A program made the position numbers and the translations under genes. The notes beneath the pieces were generated by a model, which saw only the letters and a list, made by a program, of their open reading frames with translations, did not search any database and was not told the origin of the DNA. This document shows, piece after piece, positions 8,041 through 18,253 of a DNA stretch of 64,000 bases. Source of the DNA: JAGKXC01 sp964554385 (GTDB taxonomy: Bacteria > Bacteroidota > Bacteroidia > NS11-12g > UBA955); assembly GCA_964554385.1 (NCBI GenBank), contig CAZKOM010000001.1, forward strand, positions 18,307 to 82,306. Reading direction: 5' to 3'. Positions within the stretch are counted from its first letter, which is position 1. Each line of letters opens with the position of its first letter.

Positions 8041-9261
8041 ATGAATATGTCGAAAAAACTCAGTGAATCGCCCGTAGAATCTTATGCTCAGCCATTGGCG
8101 CAAGCATTGCCGATTGAATTTAAACAAGGAATTTTAAATATTGGAATTCCAAAAGAAACTACATTTCAAGAAAATAGAGTGCCTTTAACACCAGCAGCAG
8201 TTGGATTTTTGTCGGCCAACGGACACCGAATTGTAATTGAATCCGGAGCAGGCAGAAATGCGAATTTTTCGGATAACCAATTTTCAGAAGCTGGTGCTGA
8301 AATCGTCTATGATGTAGAGCAGGTGTTTTCTTGTGATACCATTTTGAAAATAGATCCACCAACGGACCTAGAAATTGATAAAATGAAATCGGGTCAATTA
8401 TTGATTTCTGCACTTCAAATTAATCAATTGAATCCAGTACAGTTAAGAAAAATGATGGATAAGAAAATAAACGCCTTATCCTATGAATTTCTAGAAGATG
8501 ATGGTGGCACAAGGCCAATTACCCGAGCAATGAGTGAAATAGCGGGAACGGCATCCATTTTAATTGCTGCAGAATACTTAAATAATACCAATATCGGAAA
8601 AGGTGAGTTATTAGGAGGTTTTGCTGGGGTTCCGCCCACTCAAGTTGTTGTAATTGGAGCTGGCGCTGTTGGCGAGTTTGCTACGAAAGCAGCGTTGGGA
8701 TTGGGGGCTAATGTAAAGGTGTTTGATAATAACATGTATCGACTTCGGAGAATACAAAAGTCCTTTGGTTTTCATTTGTATACCAGTACTTTACAGCCTC
8801 AAGTTTTACAAAATTCATTGATATCCGCAGATGTTGTAATTGGAGCATTATCCGGTAATACCGCGCGCTCACCCATCGTGGTTTCAGAAGATATGGTAAT
8901 GAAAATGAGACCTAACTCTGTTTTGATCGATGTGGCGATAGATCGCGGTGGAAACTTCGAAACTAGTGAATTAACTACCCATCAGAATCCTGTTTTCAAA
9001 AAACACGATGTAATTCATTATTGTATACCTAATATCGCCTCTCGCGTTAGCAGAACAGCAAGTTATGCGTTAAGCAATGTCTTTTCACCTATGCTGGATG
9101 AGATGGCCCAAATGGGGGGATTCGCCGAATTTTTGAAGCATAAACAAGGGATTCGAAAAGGAACATACTTGTACAGAGGGAATCTAACAAACAAAAATTT
9201 ATCCGATAAATTTGGATTTAAATACCACGACATTGATCTACTAGCCGGATTGTATTACTAA
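8041..9261 (+). CDS. ald: alanine dehydrogenase family protein
   Basis: A 406-residue member of the alanine dehydrogenase / transhydrogenase-alpha family, expected to interconvert alanine and pyruvate with NAD. The N-terminal GIPKETTFQENRVPLTP block, the Lys103 region (TILKIDPP) and the SEIAGTAS segment fit. The Rossmann loop GAGAVG lies at 206-211. The segment that normally carries the catalytic His (YLHLA) reads ALQIN here, so Gln stands in the His position. I recall this form in other Bacteroidota, but it makes the exact reaction less certain. The protein has a ~28-residue N-terminal extension. The ATG at 8041 or the one two codons later may be used. The gene is transcribed divergently from the transglycosylase and converges on recF. 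Confidence 0.82.
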   Translation: MNMSKKLSESPVESYAQPLAQALPIEFKQGILNIGIPKETTFQENRVPLTPAAVGFLSANGHRIVIESGAGRNANFSDNQFSEAGAEIVYDVEQVFSCDTILKIDPPTDLEIDKMKSGQLLISALQINQLNPVQLRKMMDKKINALSYEFLEDDGGTRPITRAMSEIAGTASILIAAEYLNNTNIGKGELLGGFAGVPPTQVVVIGAGAVGEFATKAALGLGANVKVFDNNMYRLRRIQKSFGFHLYTSTLQPQVLQNSLISADVVIGALSGNTARSPIVVSEDMVMKMRPNSVLIDVAIDRGGNFETSELTTHQNPVFKKHDVIHYCIPNIASRVSRTASYALSNVFSPMLDEMAQMGGFAEFLKHKQGIRKGTYLYRGNLTNKNLSDKFGFKYHDIDLLAGLYY

Positions 9262-9279
9262 AGAAAACCACTAGAAAAA

Positions 9280-10365
9280 TCAACCAATTCGAATGTGATT
9301 GTGCTCACCCTGCAATTGTCCTAAGTGCTTTTCAACGCGTTCAGGATGAGTGTCTGTGATCAAAATTTGTCCAAATCCTTCGCTTTCCACAAGTTCCATT
9401 AATTTTTGCGCTCTGTTTTCATCAATTTTTTCAAAAATATCATCCAACAATAGTATAGGTGTTTTGCCTAGTTTTTCTTGGAAATAACGGTATTGAGCAA
9501 TTTTTAAAGCGATAACAAACGATTTAATTTGACCTTGGGATCCAAATTTTCTCATTGGATTACCGCCGAGTTCAAATACCCAATCGTCCTTGTGGGGTCC
9601 TACCGTAGTGCGTTCAGCAAGTACATCATTTCTTCGATTTATTTGAAGTAATGCCTGCATGTTGTTTTCCTCTAATGGCGATTGATATATAACATCTACA
9701 AACTCGTTTGAAGATGCTAAGGATGCATATATCCGCTTGAAAATCGGGATTAATTCGGCAGTGGTTTTTTGGCGAATTGCATGGATGATGGTAGCTGATG
9801 GAACTATTTTTTGATCAAAACTATCCAGTAAATCCTCGTCGATGTGCCTGCCGCTCCAAGCTTTTAATAAGCTATTTCGTTGTTCCACAGCTTTTCGGTA
9901 AATCATCAGATGATGTAAGTATTCACTGTTGAGTTGACTAATTAAAATATCCATAAATCTTCTGCGTTCCTCGCTGTTGCCAAGAACTAAATCAATGTCG
10001 TAAGGAGTTATTAAAACGGTCTGAATAAACCCAATATGATCACTAAGTCTTGGATAGTTTTTCCCGTTTTTTTTGATTGATTTTTTCCCCTTATCAAATT
10101 GCAACAGAATTTCTACTGTATCTTGATTTTCCTCATTTGCACCGAAATTGGCTTTTATTGTAAAGAAATCTTGATCGTGTTTAATAAGTTGACTATCGAT
10201 GGAAGTGAAATAGCTTTTTCCACTCGCTAAACAATGAACAGCATCCAAGCAATTTGTTTTTCCAGCACCATTGTTCCCAGTAAGAATATTAACACCTGGA
10301 ACCAAGTTTAACTGTAGGGATTCATGATTTTTGAAGTTAAACAGTTGTAGTTTTTGGACAAACAT
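9280..10365 (-). CDS. recF: DNA replication and repair protein RecF
   Basis: An SMC-like ATPase that helps load RecA at single-strand gaps. With the ATG at 10365 it has 361 residues, a normal length; the TTG at 10386 adds seven improbable ones. The Walker A loop is GNNGAGKT at residues 30-37. The ABC signature region is FGSQGQIKSFVIALK and Walker B is ILLLDDIFEKID. The gene stands alone here, next to dnaE rather than the dnaA-dnaN-recF cluster found in many bacteria. It is divergent from dnaE across a 216-base intergenic region. Confidence 0.96.
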   Translation of the reverse strand: MFVQKLQLFNFKNHESLQLNLVPGVNILTGNNGAGKTNCLDAVHCLASGKSYFTSIDSQLIKHDQDFFTIKANFGANEENQDTVEILLQFDKGKKSIKKNGKNYPRLSDHIGFIQTVLITPYDIDLVLGNSEERRRFMDILISQLNSEYLHHLMIYRKAVEQRNSLLKAWSGRHIDEDLLDSFDQKIVPSATIIHAIRQKTTAELIPIFKRIYASLASSNEFVDVIYQSPLEENNMQALLQINRRNDVLAERTTVGPHKDDWVFELGGNPMRKFGSQGQIKSFVIALKIAQYRYFQEKLGKTPILLLDDIFEKIDENRAQKLMELVESEGFGQILITDTHPERVEKHLGQLQGEHNHIRIG

Positions 10366-10396
10366 GGGATGAGTTGTATGGAACAATTACTGCATT

Positions 10397-10404
10397 CAAA
10401 AATA
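10397..10404 (-). promoter_or_regulatory. candidate -7 box for recF
   Basis: The minus strand reads TATTTTTG, an exact match to the Bacteroidota TAnnTTTG -7 element, about 32 bases before the recF ATG. I could not find a matching TTG element about 20 bases further upstream, so confidence is low. Confidence 0.3.
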
Positions 10405-10581
10405 GGTTAATCCAACACTTGTAATACCCACAACTTTTGCTATTTTTTTGAATTAGAGTAAACCAAAGAGGTACTTATATTTTAAAATTTGAAAATAATG
10501 AATGGTGGATGGAATGTTGGGAGAAATAAACATGTTTTAGCACTGATTTTTATTTTCTATTTGTATTTTCGATAGTTCGCT

Positions 10582-13500
10582 ATGCCAGTTTTTTCCCATT
10601 TACACGTACATACCCAATATTCCTTGTTAGACGGTGCCGCCAGCATTAAAAGTCTTGTAAAAAAAGCAAAGGCCGATGGGATGCCGGCATTAGCAATAAC
10701 CGATCACGGCAACATGTTTGGTGCGTTTGAATTTTACCAAGCCACTACAGCCGAAGGTTTAGTACCGGTAATTGGTTGTGAATTTTATGTAGTAGAAGAT
10801 CGGTTTCAAAAGACGTTTACCCAAGGTACCAAAGACAAACGATACCATCAATTATTATTGGCTAAAAATCAAAAGGGCTATGCCAATCTCGCAAAATTGT
10901 GTTCCTTAGGATATCTTGAAGGGCTGTATTCCAAATACCCAAGAGTGGATAGAGCTTTGATAGAACAATATTCAGAGGGGCTAATAGCCACAACCTGCTG
11001 TATTGGAGCGCAAGTTCCTCAGGCAATTTTATGGAAAGGAGAGGAAGAAGCCGAAAAAGTATTCTGCGAATGGCATAAAATTTTTGGAGATGATTATTAC
11101 ATTGAGCTGCAGAGACACCATTTAAAAAATTTGGATGGCACTGGAATAGATCAAGAAGACATTAACCAAATACTGATTAAATGGGGTAGAAAATACAACG
11201 TGCCTATTATCGCAACCAATGATTCTCATTACACGGATCAAAAAGATGCGAATGCCCACGATATTTTATTGTGTATTAACACCGGTGAGTTTCAATCAAC
11301 GCCAAAAGCAACCAACGAAGAGGGCGGAAGGGGTTTTCGATTTGCTTTCCCGAACGACGAATTCTACTTTAAATCTCAGGCCGAAATGCTTGAATTATTT
11401 AAAGATATTCCGGAAGCCTTAGATAATACCAATAAGTTAATTGCTTCCATCGATCCTCCCAAATTATCTCGAGACATCGTTCTTCCCAACTATGCGTTAC
11501 CGCAAGGATTTGAATCGCAAAACGACTTTCTGAAACACCTAGCCTACGAAGGATGTAAAAAGAAATACGGAGGTACTATTCCTGTGCATGTTCAAGAACG
11601 ATTGGATTTTGAATTGGGCACCATCACCCACAGCGGTTATGCAGGCTATTTCTTAATTGTTCAAGATTTTACCACCGCAGCTCGAGAAATGAATGTCTGG
11701 GTTGGACCTGGTAGAGGTTCTGCTGCAGGGAGTTTAGTTGCTTATTGCTTGGGAATCACCAACGTAGATCCCGTTAAATACGATTTGCTTTTTGAGCGAT
11801 TCTTAAATCCTGAACGGGTAAGTATGCCGGACGTTGATATCGATTTTGATGATGAAGGTCGTGAAAAAGTAATTCAATACGTTGCTGAGAAATACGGTAA
11901 GCGACGAATTGCCCAAATTATTACCTATGGAACCATGGCAGCTAAAAGTGCTATTCGAGATGTAGGAAGGGTATTGCAGTATCCACTTTCACAAACAGAG
12001 CGACTCAGCAAATTAGTTCCTGGTAACATGAGTTTGGCCAAATTACTTCATGCAAATGTTGATGAATTGTCCAAGGATGATTCCAATAACTTAAAACCAG
12101 AGGAACTAGACCAAATTCGAGAAATACAAAGCATTTACACAGGCGGTGACGAAGCATCTAAAGTGTTACAAGATGCTGAAAAACTGGAAGGAAGCGTAAG
12201 AAATACCGGGGTACATGCTTGTGGAATTATTATCGCTCCCCAAGATATCGATGAACTGGTTCCTGTTTCTTTAAGTAAGGATTCCCCTTGGATGCAGGTT
12301 CAATATGATGTTAACCAAATTGAGAAAGCAGGTCTTCTAAAGATGGACTTTTTGGGGTTAAGTACCCTAACAATAATGAAGGATGCAATTCGGATTATCA
12401 AGGAAACTACCGGTACCGAAATTGTATTAGACGATATTCCCTTAGACGATGAAAAGACCTACGAACTCTTTCAACGAGGGGAAACCAACGGCGTTTTTCA
12501 GTTTGAATCGCCGGGCATGCAAAAATATATGCGTGAATTGAAACCCACACAGTTTGGAGATTTAATCGCCATGAATGCTCTGTATCGACCCGGACCTTTA
12601 AAGTACATTCCAGATTTCATCGATCGAAAACATGGCAGAAAGCCGGTGGAATACGATTTACCGGAAATGGAAGAGTATCTGAAAGAAACTTATGGGATTA
12701 CGGTTTATCAAGAGCAGGTAATGTTGCTTTCTCAAAAATTAGCAGGCTTTTCAAAAGGTAAAGCGGACGAATTGAGAAAAGCCATGGGTAAAAAGAATAA
12801 AAGCATCATCGATAAACTGAAAACAGATTTTATGGCTGGTGCCTTAGCCAAAGGGTATTCAGAAAAAACATTAGAGAAAATTTACTCCGATTGGGAAGAA
12901 TTTGCTCAATATGCGTTCAATAAATCGCATTCTACGTGTTATGCAGTAATTGCTTTCCAAACTGCTTATCTAAAAGCCAATTATCCTGCGCAGTTTATGT
13001 CGGCTGTTTTAAAAAGTAACATGGGTGATATTAAAAAAATTACCTTTTACATGGAAGAATGCAGAAGACAAGGAATAAAAGTATTGGGACCGGATTTGAA
13101 CGAAAGTCGAAGCGCCTTTACGGTAACTTCAGCGGGTCAAATCCGCTTTGGATTATCGGCGGTGAAAGGTGTGGGAGAAGGTGCAGTAGATGAAATTTTA
13201 AAGGAACGAGATGAAAAAGGCCCATTCAAAAGCATGTGTGAATTACTAACCCGTGTCAATTTACGATCGGTGAATAAGCGCAGTGTGGAATGTATGGCAA
13301 AAGCAGGGGTGTTCGATTTTGATGGCAGGTATCACCGCGCTCAGTATTTTAAAGAAGATACCAGCGGAAAGAGTGGTATCGAATTGGCCATGATGTATGC
13401 ACAAAAGGTACAGGCCGATAAAATAAGCGGACAAACTTCGTTATTTGGTGGGGGTGCTGATGCTACGATGCCTACCGAGCCTAAATTGCCCTCTGTTGAA

Positions 13501-14220
13501 AGAATGGCATTACTAGATGAACTCAAACAAGAAGAAGAATTGGTAGGCGTATTTTTAAGTAAACATCCTTTAGATGATCAACGTTTTGTATATGATAGTT
13601 TAACCACCCATACCATTCAAGATTACCAGAAAGCTCTGGATGAAAAGGAAGAAATTGAGTTTAATATAATGGGTATCGTCACATCAGCCAAAGAGTTCAT
13701 TTCTCAAAAAGGCACACCGTACGGTAGATTTACTTTGATGGACTATTCAGGAAGTGTGGAAATCGCATTATTTAAAGATACTTATTTGAAATTCAAAGCT
13801 TTATTAAACAAAGATTATATTCTAATTTTAAATGGTCAAACCGATTACATGCGTTCCAAGGATGAAATGCGTGTTACAATTCACAGTATCACATTAGGAG
13901 CAGATGTAGACGAAAATTCCATTTTTCGGTCGGTGATTGTGGATATGACACCCGCTGATTTGGATCAAGGGAAACAGCAAATATTAGTGGATATTCTAGA
14001 ACAACATCCAGGAAATACACCGCTGTATTTTAATTTTCACGATGGGGATGAAAAGATGGGAGTAAAAATGATAGCTCGCAACGCAATGCATTATAATCAA
14101 GAAGTGGTGCAAGTGTTGGATGAAATGCAGTTAAAATACACAGCTCGAAAAATCGAGAAATGGATACCAGAGAAAAAAGCAGATGAACGCAGGTTTTACC
14201 ATAGCGAGAAACGTAATTAA
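10582..14220 (+). CDS. dnaE: DNA polymerase III subunit alpha
   Basis: The replicative polymerase catalytic subunit, 1212 residues. The PHP domain opens with HLHVHTQYSLLDGA (residues ~6-19) and ITDHGNMFG. The palm contains GPGRGSAAGSLVAYCLG and the catalytic block PDVDIDFDD, with Asp417 and Asp419 as the expected metal ligands. FQFESPGM, MNALYRPGPL and the AMGKKNK helix belong to the finger region. A helix-hairpin-helix region follows, then an OB fold around IMGIVTSAKEFIS. This is the DnaE1 type. The last 38 bases overlap the start of the downstream glycosyltransferase in another frame, so the two are probably cotranscribed. Confidence 0.97.
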   Translation: MPVFSHLHVHTQYSLLDGAASIKSLVKKAKADGMPALAITDHGNMFGAFEFYQATTAEGLVPVIGCEFYVVEDRFQKTFTQGTKDKRYHQLLLAKNQKGYANLAKLCSLGYLEGLYSKYPRVDRALIEQYSEGLIATTCCIGAQVPQAILWKGEEEAEKVFCEWHKIFGDDYYIELQRHHLKNLDGTGIDQEDINQILIKWGRKYNVPIIATNDSHYTDQKDANAHDILLCINTGEFQSTPKATNEEGGRGFRFAFPNDEFYFKSQAEMLELFKDIPEALDNTNKLIASIDPPKLSRDIVLPNYALPQGFESQNDFLKHLAYEGCKKKYGGTIPVHVQERLDFELGTITHSGYAGYFLIVQDFTTAAREMNVWVGPGRGSAAGSLVAYCLGITNVDPVKYDLLFERFLNPERVSMPDVDIDFDDEGREKVIQYVAEKYGKRRIAQIITYGTMAAKSAIRDVGRVLQYPLSQTERLSKLVPGNMSLAKLLHANVDELSKDDSNNLKPEELDQIREIQSIYTGGDEASKVLQDAEKLEGSVRNTGVHACGIIIAPQDIDELVPVSLSKDSPWMQVQYDVNQIEKAGLLKMDFLGLSTLTIMKDAIRIIKETTGTEIVLDDIPLDDEKTYELFQRGETNGVFQFESPGMQKYMRELKPTQFGDLIAMNALYRPGPLKYIPDFIDRKHGRKPVEYDLPEMEEYLKETYGITVYQEQVMLLSQKLAGFSKGKADELRKAMGKKNKSIIDKLKTDFMAGALAKGYSEKTLEKIYSDWEEFAQYAFNKSHSTCYAVIAFQTAYLKANYPAQFMSAVLKSNMGDIKKITFYMEECRRQGIKVLGPDLNESRSAFTVTSAGQIRFGLSAVKGVGEGAVDEILKERDEKGPFKSMCELLTRVNLRSVNKRSVECMAKAGVFDFDGRYHRAQYFKEDTSGKSGIELAMMYAQKVQADKISGQTSLFGGGADATMPTEPKLPSVERMALLDELKQEEELVGVFLSKHPLDDQRFVYDSLTTHTIQDYQKALDEKEEIEFNIMGIVTSAKEFISQKGTPYGRFTLMDYSGSVEIALFKDTYLKFKALLNKDYILILNGQTDYMRSKDEMRVTIHSITLGADVDENSIFRSVIVDMTPADLDQGKQQILVDILEQHPGNTPLYFNFHDGDEKMGVKMIARNAMHYNQEVVQVLDEMQLKYTARKIEKWIPEKKADERRFYHSEKRN

Positions 14221-15076
14221 GGCGGATTATCCAATCAAAGAGGCAATATTTTCTGTTATGCCTTTGGTGGATGAGTTTGTAGTGGCCGTAGGTCATAGTG
14301 ATGACGGTACACGAGATTATATCGAATCTTTAAATCATGAATTACAGCCTGGATGGCCAGCTATTAAAATAATCGACACTGTTTGGGACGATAATTTACG
14401 GGAAGGTGGAAGAGTATTGGCCGACGAAACAAATAAAGCTAAAGCGGCAGTTTCACCACAGGCTACGTGGCTAATTTATATTCAAGCCGATGAATGCTTA
14501 CACCATTCCGATTATCCAGCAATTAAAGATGCCATGGATAAGTATAAAAATGAAAGTTCCGTTGAAGGTCTTTTGTTTGATTATCTGCATTTTTACGGTA
14601 GTTACGATTTTGTAGGGGATTCTCGTAGATGGTACAGGAAAGAAATAAGAATAATAAAAAATAACCCAGGTATAAAATCATGGAAAGATGCCCAAGGATT
14701 TCGATGGGAAAATCATTCGAAATTAAAGGTAGTACCCGTTCAAGCAACAATGTATCACTATGGTTGGGTAAAGCATCCTAAATTTCAGCAGCAGAAACAA
14801 CGACAATTTCATAGACTTTGGCACAGCGATGAAGCTTTGCAAAAACGAAAACTTTCCGAGGAAGAATTCGATTATTCACAAATTGATTCATTAGTAATGT
14901 TTCAAGGAACCCATCCTCAAGCAATGCAGTCTAGAATTAATTCAATCAATTGGACATTTAATGTGGACCCAACAAAGAAAAATTTCGGATTAAAATCATC
15001 AATTTTATATTGGATTGAAAAGAAATTTGGTTGGCGAGTAGGAGAGTATAAAAATTATAAAATTATAAATGCCTGA
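14183..15076 (+). CDS. glycosyltransferase family 2 protein
   Basis: A 297-residue GT2-type sugar transferase. The N-terminal strand GFTIARNVIKADYP is followed by DEFVVAVGHSDDGTRDYI. The nucleotide-sugar/metal site appears as YIQADECLHH (Gln101-Ala102-Asp103-Glu104), replacing a strict DxD. The segment DDNLREGGRVLADETNKA is typical of the Bacteroidota subgroup. No membrane segment is evident, so it is probably cytosolic and may act in surface polysaccharide synthesis, though no polysaccharide cluster surrounds it. It starts inside dnaE and ends eight bases into the next gene, forming a tight three-gene run. Confidence 0.85.
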   Translation: MNAGFTIARNVIKADYPIKEAIFSVMPLVDEFVVAVGHSDDGTRDYIESLNHELQPGWPAIKIIDTVWDDNLREGGRVLADETNKAKAAVSPQATWLIYIQADECLHHSDYPAIKDAMDKYKNESSVEGLLFDYLHFYGSYDFVGDSRRWYRKEIRIIKNNPGIKSWKDAQGFRWENHSKLKVVPVQATMYHYGWVKHPKFQQQKQRQFHRLWHSDEALQKRKLSEEEFDYSQIDSLVMFQGTHPQAMQSRINSINWTFNVDPTKKNFGLKSSILYWIEKKFGWRVGEYKNYKIINA

Positions 15077-16346
15077 CATGGCAGACAATAATTGGAATGC
15101 TATTGTAATTGGTGGCGGTGCTGCTGGTTTTTTTGCGGCAATAAGAATCAAGGAGTTAAATCCAAAATTATCCGTTGTAATTTTAGAAAAAACGCAAAAG
15201 GTTTTGTCTAAAGTTAGGATTAGTGGCGGTGGACGATGCAATGTAACCCACCATTGTTTGAAGAATAGTGTCTTATTGCAACATTATCCGCGGGGTAAAA
15301 AGTTGCTTAAACAAGCAGTAAATAAATTTAGTGTTGAGCATGTAATTAATTGGTTTTTAAATCATAATGTTCAGCTCAAAGTGGAAGAAGATGGCAGGAT
15401 GTTTCCTGTAACCAATGATTCAGAAACAATTGCAGGGCTCTTTGAGAATTTAGCTCGCCAATTTGAAATCCCAGTAGTCAAAGGATGTAATGTAACCAAG
15501 ATTGTACAAAGCAATAGGGCAATGCCGGAGAAATCGGAATTATCGCGATGGACTGTGATTACTGATTCTAACGAATTTACTGCAGATTCCATTGTACTGG
15601 CAACGGGAGGAAATGTCGCATGGTCGCACTATCAATGGATAAGTTCTATGCCAATAGAGATAATTAAACCGTATCCTTCTCTGTTTACGTTCAAGATTGA
15701 TGATAGAGATTTACAGTCTTTATCTGGAGTTTCTATTGATGCGGGCGTTGTAAAATTAATTGGGTATGAAAATTCGTTTGAGGGTCCAATTTTAATTACA
15801 CATTGGGGTTTGTCAGGACCAGCAATATTAAAGTCATCCGCTTGGGCAGCGCAATGGATTTTTGAAAAAAATTATCGGTTTGATATTTTAATTTCTTGGG
15901 TCTCACAGGAGGAAAATCAATTTAGACAGTTTTTTTACGATTTATTAAATACGAATTCTAAAAAGAAAATTGCCAATTTACCTATTGATATTCCGCAACG
16001 ACTTTGGGATTTTATTTTGTTTAAAGCTGGCCAGAATTCAGAACAACTAATTTTTGAATTATCGAAAAATCAAAAAAATAAATTAGTAGAATTATTGGTA
16101 AAAATGCCTTTTACCGTGACAGGTAAGACTACATTTAAAGAAGAATTTGTAACAGCTGGGGGAATTAATGAAAATTCAATTTACCATAATACATTAGAAT
16201 TGAAAAATTGTCCGAGAATTTTTGCCTGCGGAGAACTGCTAAACGTAGATGGCGTAACCGGGGGATTTAATTTTCAAGCGGCTTGGAGTACCGCGAACTT
16301 AGTCGCAAATTCTATTGTTTATTCTCCATTTTCTGAGAATTTGTAA
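15069..16346 (+). CDS. HI0933-family flavoprotein (BaiN/YhiN-like)
   Basis: A 425-residue FAD/NAD(P) oxidoreductase of the HI0933 family. The dinucleotide loop is IGGGAAGFFAA (residues ~14-24). The family hallmark SGGGRCNVTH follows, and the C-terminal FAD contacts read GGINENSIYHN and GVTGGFNFQAAWSTA. Substrate is unknown for most members. The ATG at 15069 overlaps the upstream stop; the ATG at 15078 would also work. Its 3' end overlaps the convergent response-regulator gene by 28 bases. Confidence 0.9.
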   Translation: MPDMADNNWNAIVIGGGAAGFFAAIRIKELNPKLSVVILEKTQKVLSKVRISGGGRCNVTHHCLKNSVLLQHYPRGKKLLKQAVNKFSVEHVINWFLNHNVQLKVEEDGRMFPVTNDSETIAGLFENLARQFEIPVVKGCNVTKIVQSNRAMPEKSELSRWTVITDSNEFTADSIVLATGGNVAWSHYQWISSMPIEIIKPYPSLFTFKIDDRDLQSLSGVSIDAGVVKLIGYENSFEGPILITHWGLSGPAILKSSAWAAQWIFEKNYRFDILISWVSQEENQFRQFFYDLLNTNSKKKIANLPIDIPQRLWDFILFKAGQNSEQLIFELSKNQKNKLVELLVKMPFTVTGKTTFKEEFVTAGGINENSIYHNTLELKNCPRIFACGELLNVDGVTGGFNFQAAWSTANLVANSIVYSPFSENL

Positions 16347-17023
16347 CCTAAGCCGCGATGGCTCAAAAAGTATCGTGGATTTTTAATATCAACTTCAAAA
16401 TATTTCCTAAATGCAAGTATAAAATTATCAATGGTTCTAGTGCTAGGAAAAACAGTATACCCCCAAACTGTTTTTAATATTTCCTCTCTGCTAACAACGA
16501 AGTTCTTTTTTTCGATTAGTAAACGAAGTAATTGGGCTTCCTTTTTGGTTAATTTAAAGTCTCCATTTATTCCTCGTGCTTCATAACTATTGAAATTAAC
16601 ATAGTTGCCCCCAAATTCATACTCCATATAATTTATTACTGGGTCTTCTCTATGAGCACGCATTAAAATCTTTTCTACTCTCAACACCAATTCTTCAATC
16701 TCAAAAGGTTTGCTCATGTAATCGTCAGCACCGGATCTAAGACCTTTAATTCTATCTTGGGGTGTACTTCCAGCAGATAATATTAAAATGGGCACATTGT
16801 TGCTAGACAACCGTATATGATGCGTTGCAGTTAATCCATCCATTGATGGCATCATTATATCCATAATGATTAAGTCAAAGCTCTCTGTTTTGAGAAGATT
16901 TATCGCTACGGCACCATGTGGTGCAATTGTAACACGATAACCATCTAACTCTAAATTGAGTTTTAAAAGTTCGGCAAGGTCGGCTTCGTCTTCAACAATT
17001 AAAATTCGGTAGTTTTTCTTCAT
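16319..17023 (-). CDS. OmpR-family response regulator
   Basis: A 234-residue two-component regulator. The receiver domain begins RILIVEDEADLAELL, with the phospho-acceptor Asp55 in LIIMDIMMPSMDG and the conserved Lys in MSKPFEI. The C-terminal winged helix ends with the typical SHRGLGYKF. It should activate or repress transcription when phosphorylated by the adjacent kinase, with which it shares an ATGA overlap. The regulon is not evident from the neighbours. Confidence 0.93.
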   Translation of the reverse strand: MKKNYRILIVEDEADLAELLKLNLELDGYRVTIAPHGAVAINLLKTESFDLIIMDIMMPSMDGLTATHHIRLSSNNVPILILSAGSTPQDRIKGLRSGADDYMSKPFEIEELVLRVEKILMRAHREDPVINYMEYEFGGNYVNFNSYEARGINGDFKLTKKEAQLLRLLIEKKNFVVSREEILKTVWGYTVFPSTRTIDNFILAFRKYFEVDIKNPRYFLSHRGLGYKFSENGE

Positions 17024-18207
17024 TCAATAATTACATCATTTGACTTGAAAATCAGCGAAACGCAAGTTCCCGAAGGAAAGTTGTCTTCAATGGAAACTCT
17101 GGCGTCGTGAAGCTTGGCGATTTCTTTAACCAAATACAAACCGAGCCCTGAACCCTTTGTAGATCTAGTTTTTTCATCACCAATTCGATAGAATTTAGTA
17201 AACACATTGGTGCGCTCAGTTTCAGGGATGCCAATTCCTTGGTCCATTACTGAAATTTTTGTAAGCAAACCCTCGCGTTGTACCTTCACGGAAATATTAA
17301 CGCTGTTTTCTTCACTATATTTTATTGAATTTGAAATTAAATTAGCAATTGCGATTTGAATCATTTCCATATCACAATAAAGTGATATTTTTTCATAATC
17401 GAATGATAGATTTTTTAAATTTTCGGGATAGGTTTCGCCAAAATCCAATGCAATATTTTCAAAAATTTTACCTAAATTATTCCAATCTCTACTGGGTTTT
17501 ACAAAACTACTTTCCAATTTAGTGGCTAAAACTACCTGTTCAATTAACTGCCCAAGGCGTTTCATGTTCCTTGAGGCTATGGCCAATATATGTGTAGTTT
17601 TGGGATCGTTTTCGTTGATTTTACTAGCAGTTTGAATGGCTAATGATGATGAGGCAATTGGTGTTTTAAGTTCATGGGTGATGGCAAGGAGGAAATTGCG
17701 CTGTTGTTGGTTGAATTTCAATATCTTATCTAAATAAATATAGAGAATAAATATGATAATCAACGTGATAATTGCGATACTGATTCCTTCCCCTAACCAT
17801 GCAAATTGTTTACTTTGTTTTCTAGTTCGAAGTTGAGTTTCTATTTTTTTATTAATTATTATATTTATTTTAGTCCAATTATTTTCTGGTTTAATTTCGA
17901 AATTAATATATATATTTTTATTTAATTTATCGGCAATTTCTGATAGTTTTTTAGCGTCGGCAACAAAAGTTCTGTCATTCCAATGGATGTGTATTGGATT
18001 AGAAATTTTGGAAATAGAATTATCGTAGTTTAAAGTACTATCCAGCCATAATTGGCTTATCCTAAATTCTTGTTGTGCAAATTGAAGTTCTCTTTTTTCA
18101 AAGTGATTGTTGTACTGCAATAGAGAATATGTCCACCAAGCTAAAGCAAGCATCATATAAATTGCCGTAAATACGAGCATAAAGCGGAGGAAATAGCGCT
18201 GTCTCAC
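17020..18207 (-). CDS. sensor histidine kinase
   Basis: A 395-residue inner-membrane kinase. One membrane segment is at residues ~9-30 and another at ~142-160. Between them lies a periplasmic sensor region of about 110 residues with no obvious domain match. The HisKA motif FLLAITHELKTPIASS puts the phospho-acceptor at His178. The ATPase domain shows ISNSIKYSEEN (N box), DQGIGIPETE and GSGLGLYLVKEI. It is the first gene of a two-gene unit and partners the OmpR regulator. The signal sensed is unknown. Confidence 0.93.
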   Translation of the reverse strand: MRQRYFLRFMLVFTAIYMMLALAWWTYSLLQYNNHFEKRELQFAQQEFRISQLWLDSTLNYDNSISKISNPIHIHWNDRTFVADAKKLSEIADKLNKNIYINFEIKPENNWTKINIIINKKIETQLRTRKQSKQFAWLGEGISIAIITLIIIFILYIYLDKILKFNQQQRNFLLAITHELKTPIASSSLAIQTASKINENDPKTTHILAIASRNMKRLGQLIEQVVLATKLESSFVKPSRDWNNLGKIFENIALDFGETYPENLKNLSFDYEKISLYCDMEMIQIAIANLISNSIKYSEENSVNISVKVQREGLLTKISVMDQGIGIPETERTNVFTKFYRIGDEKTRSTKGSGLGLYLVKEIAKLHDARVSIEDNFPSGTCVSLIFKSNDVIIE

Positions 18208-18253
18208 ATATTCAAATATAGATGTTGATTGGTTTTAAATACATGAAAATTGA

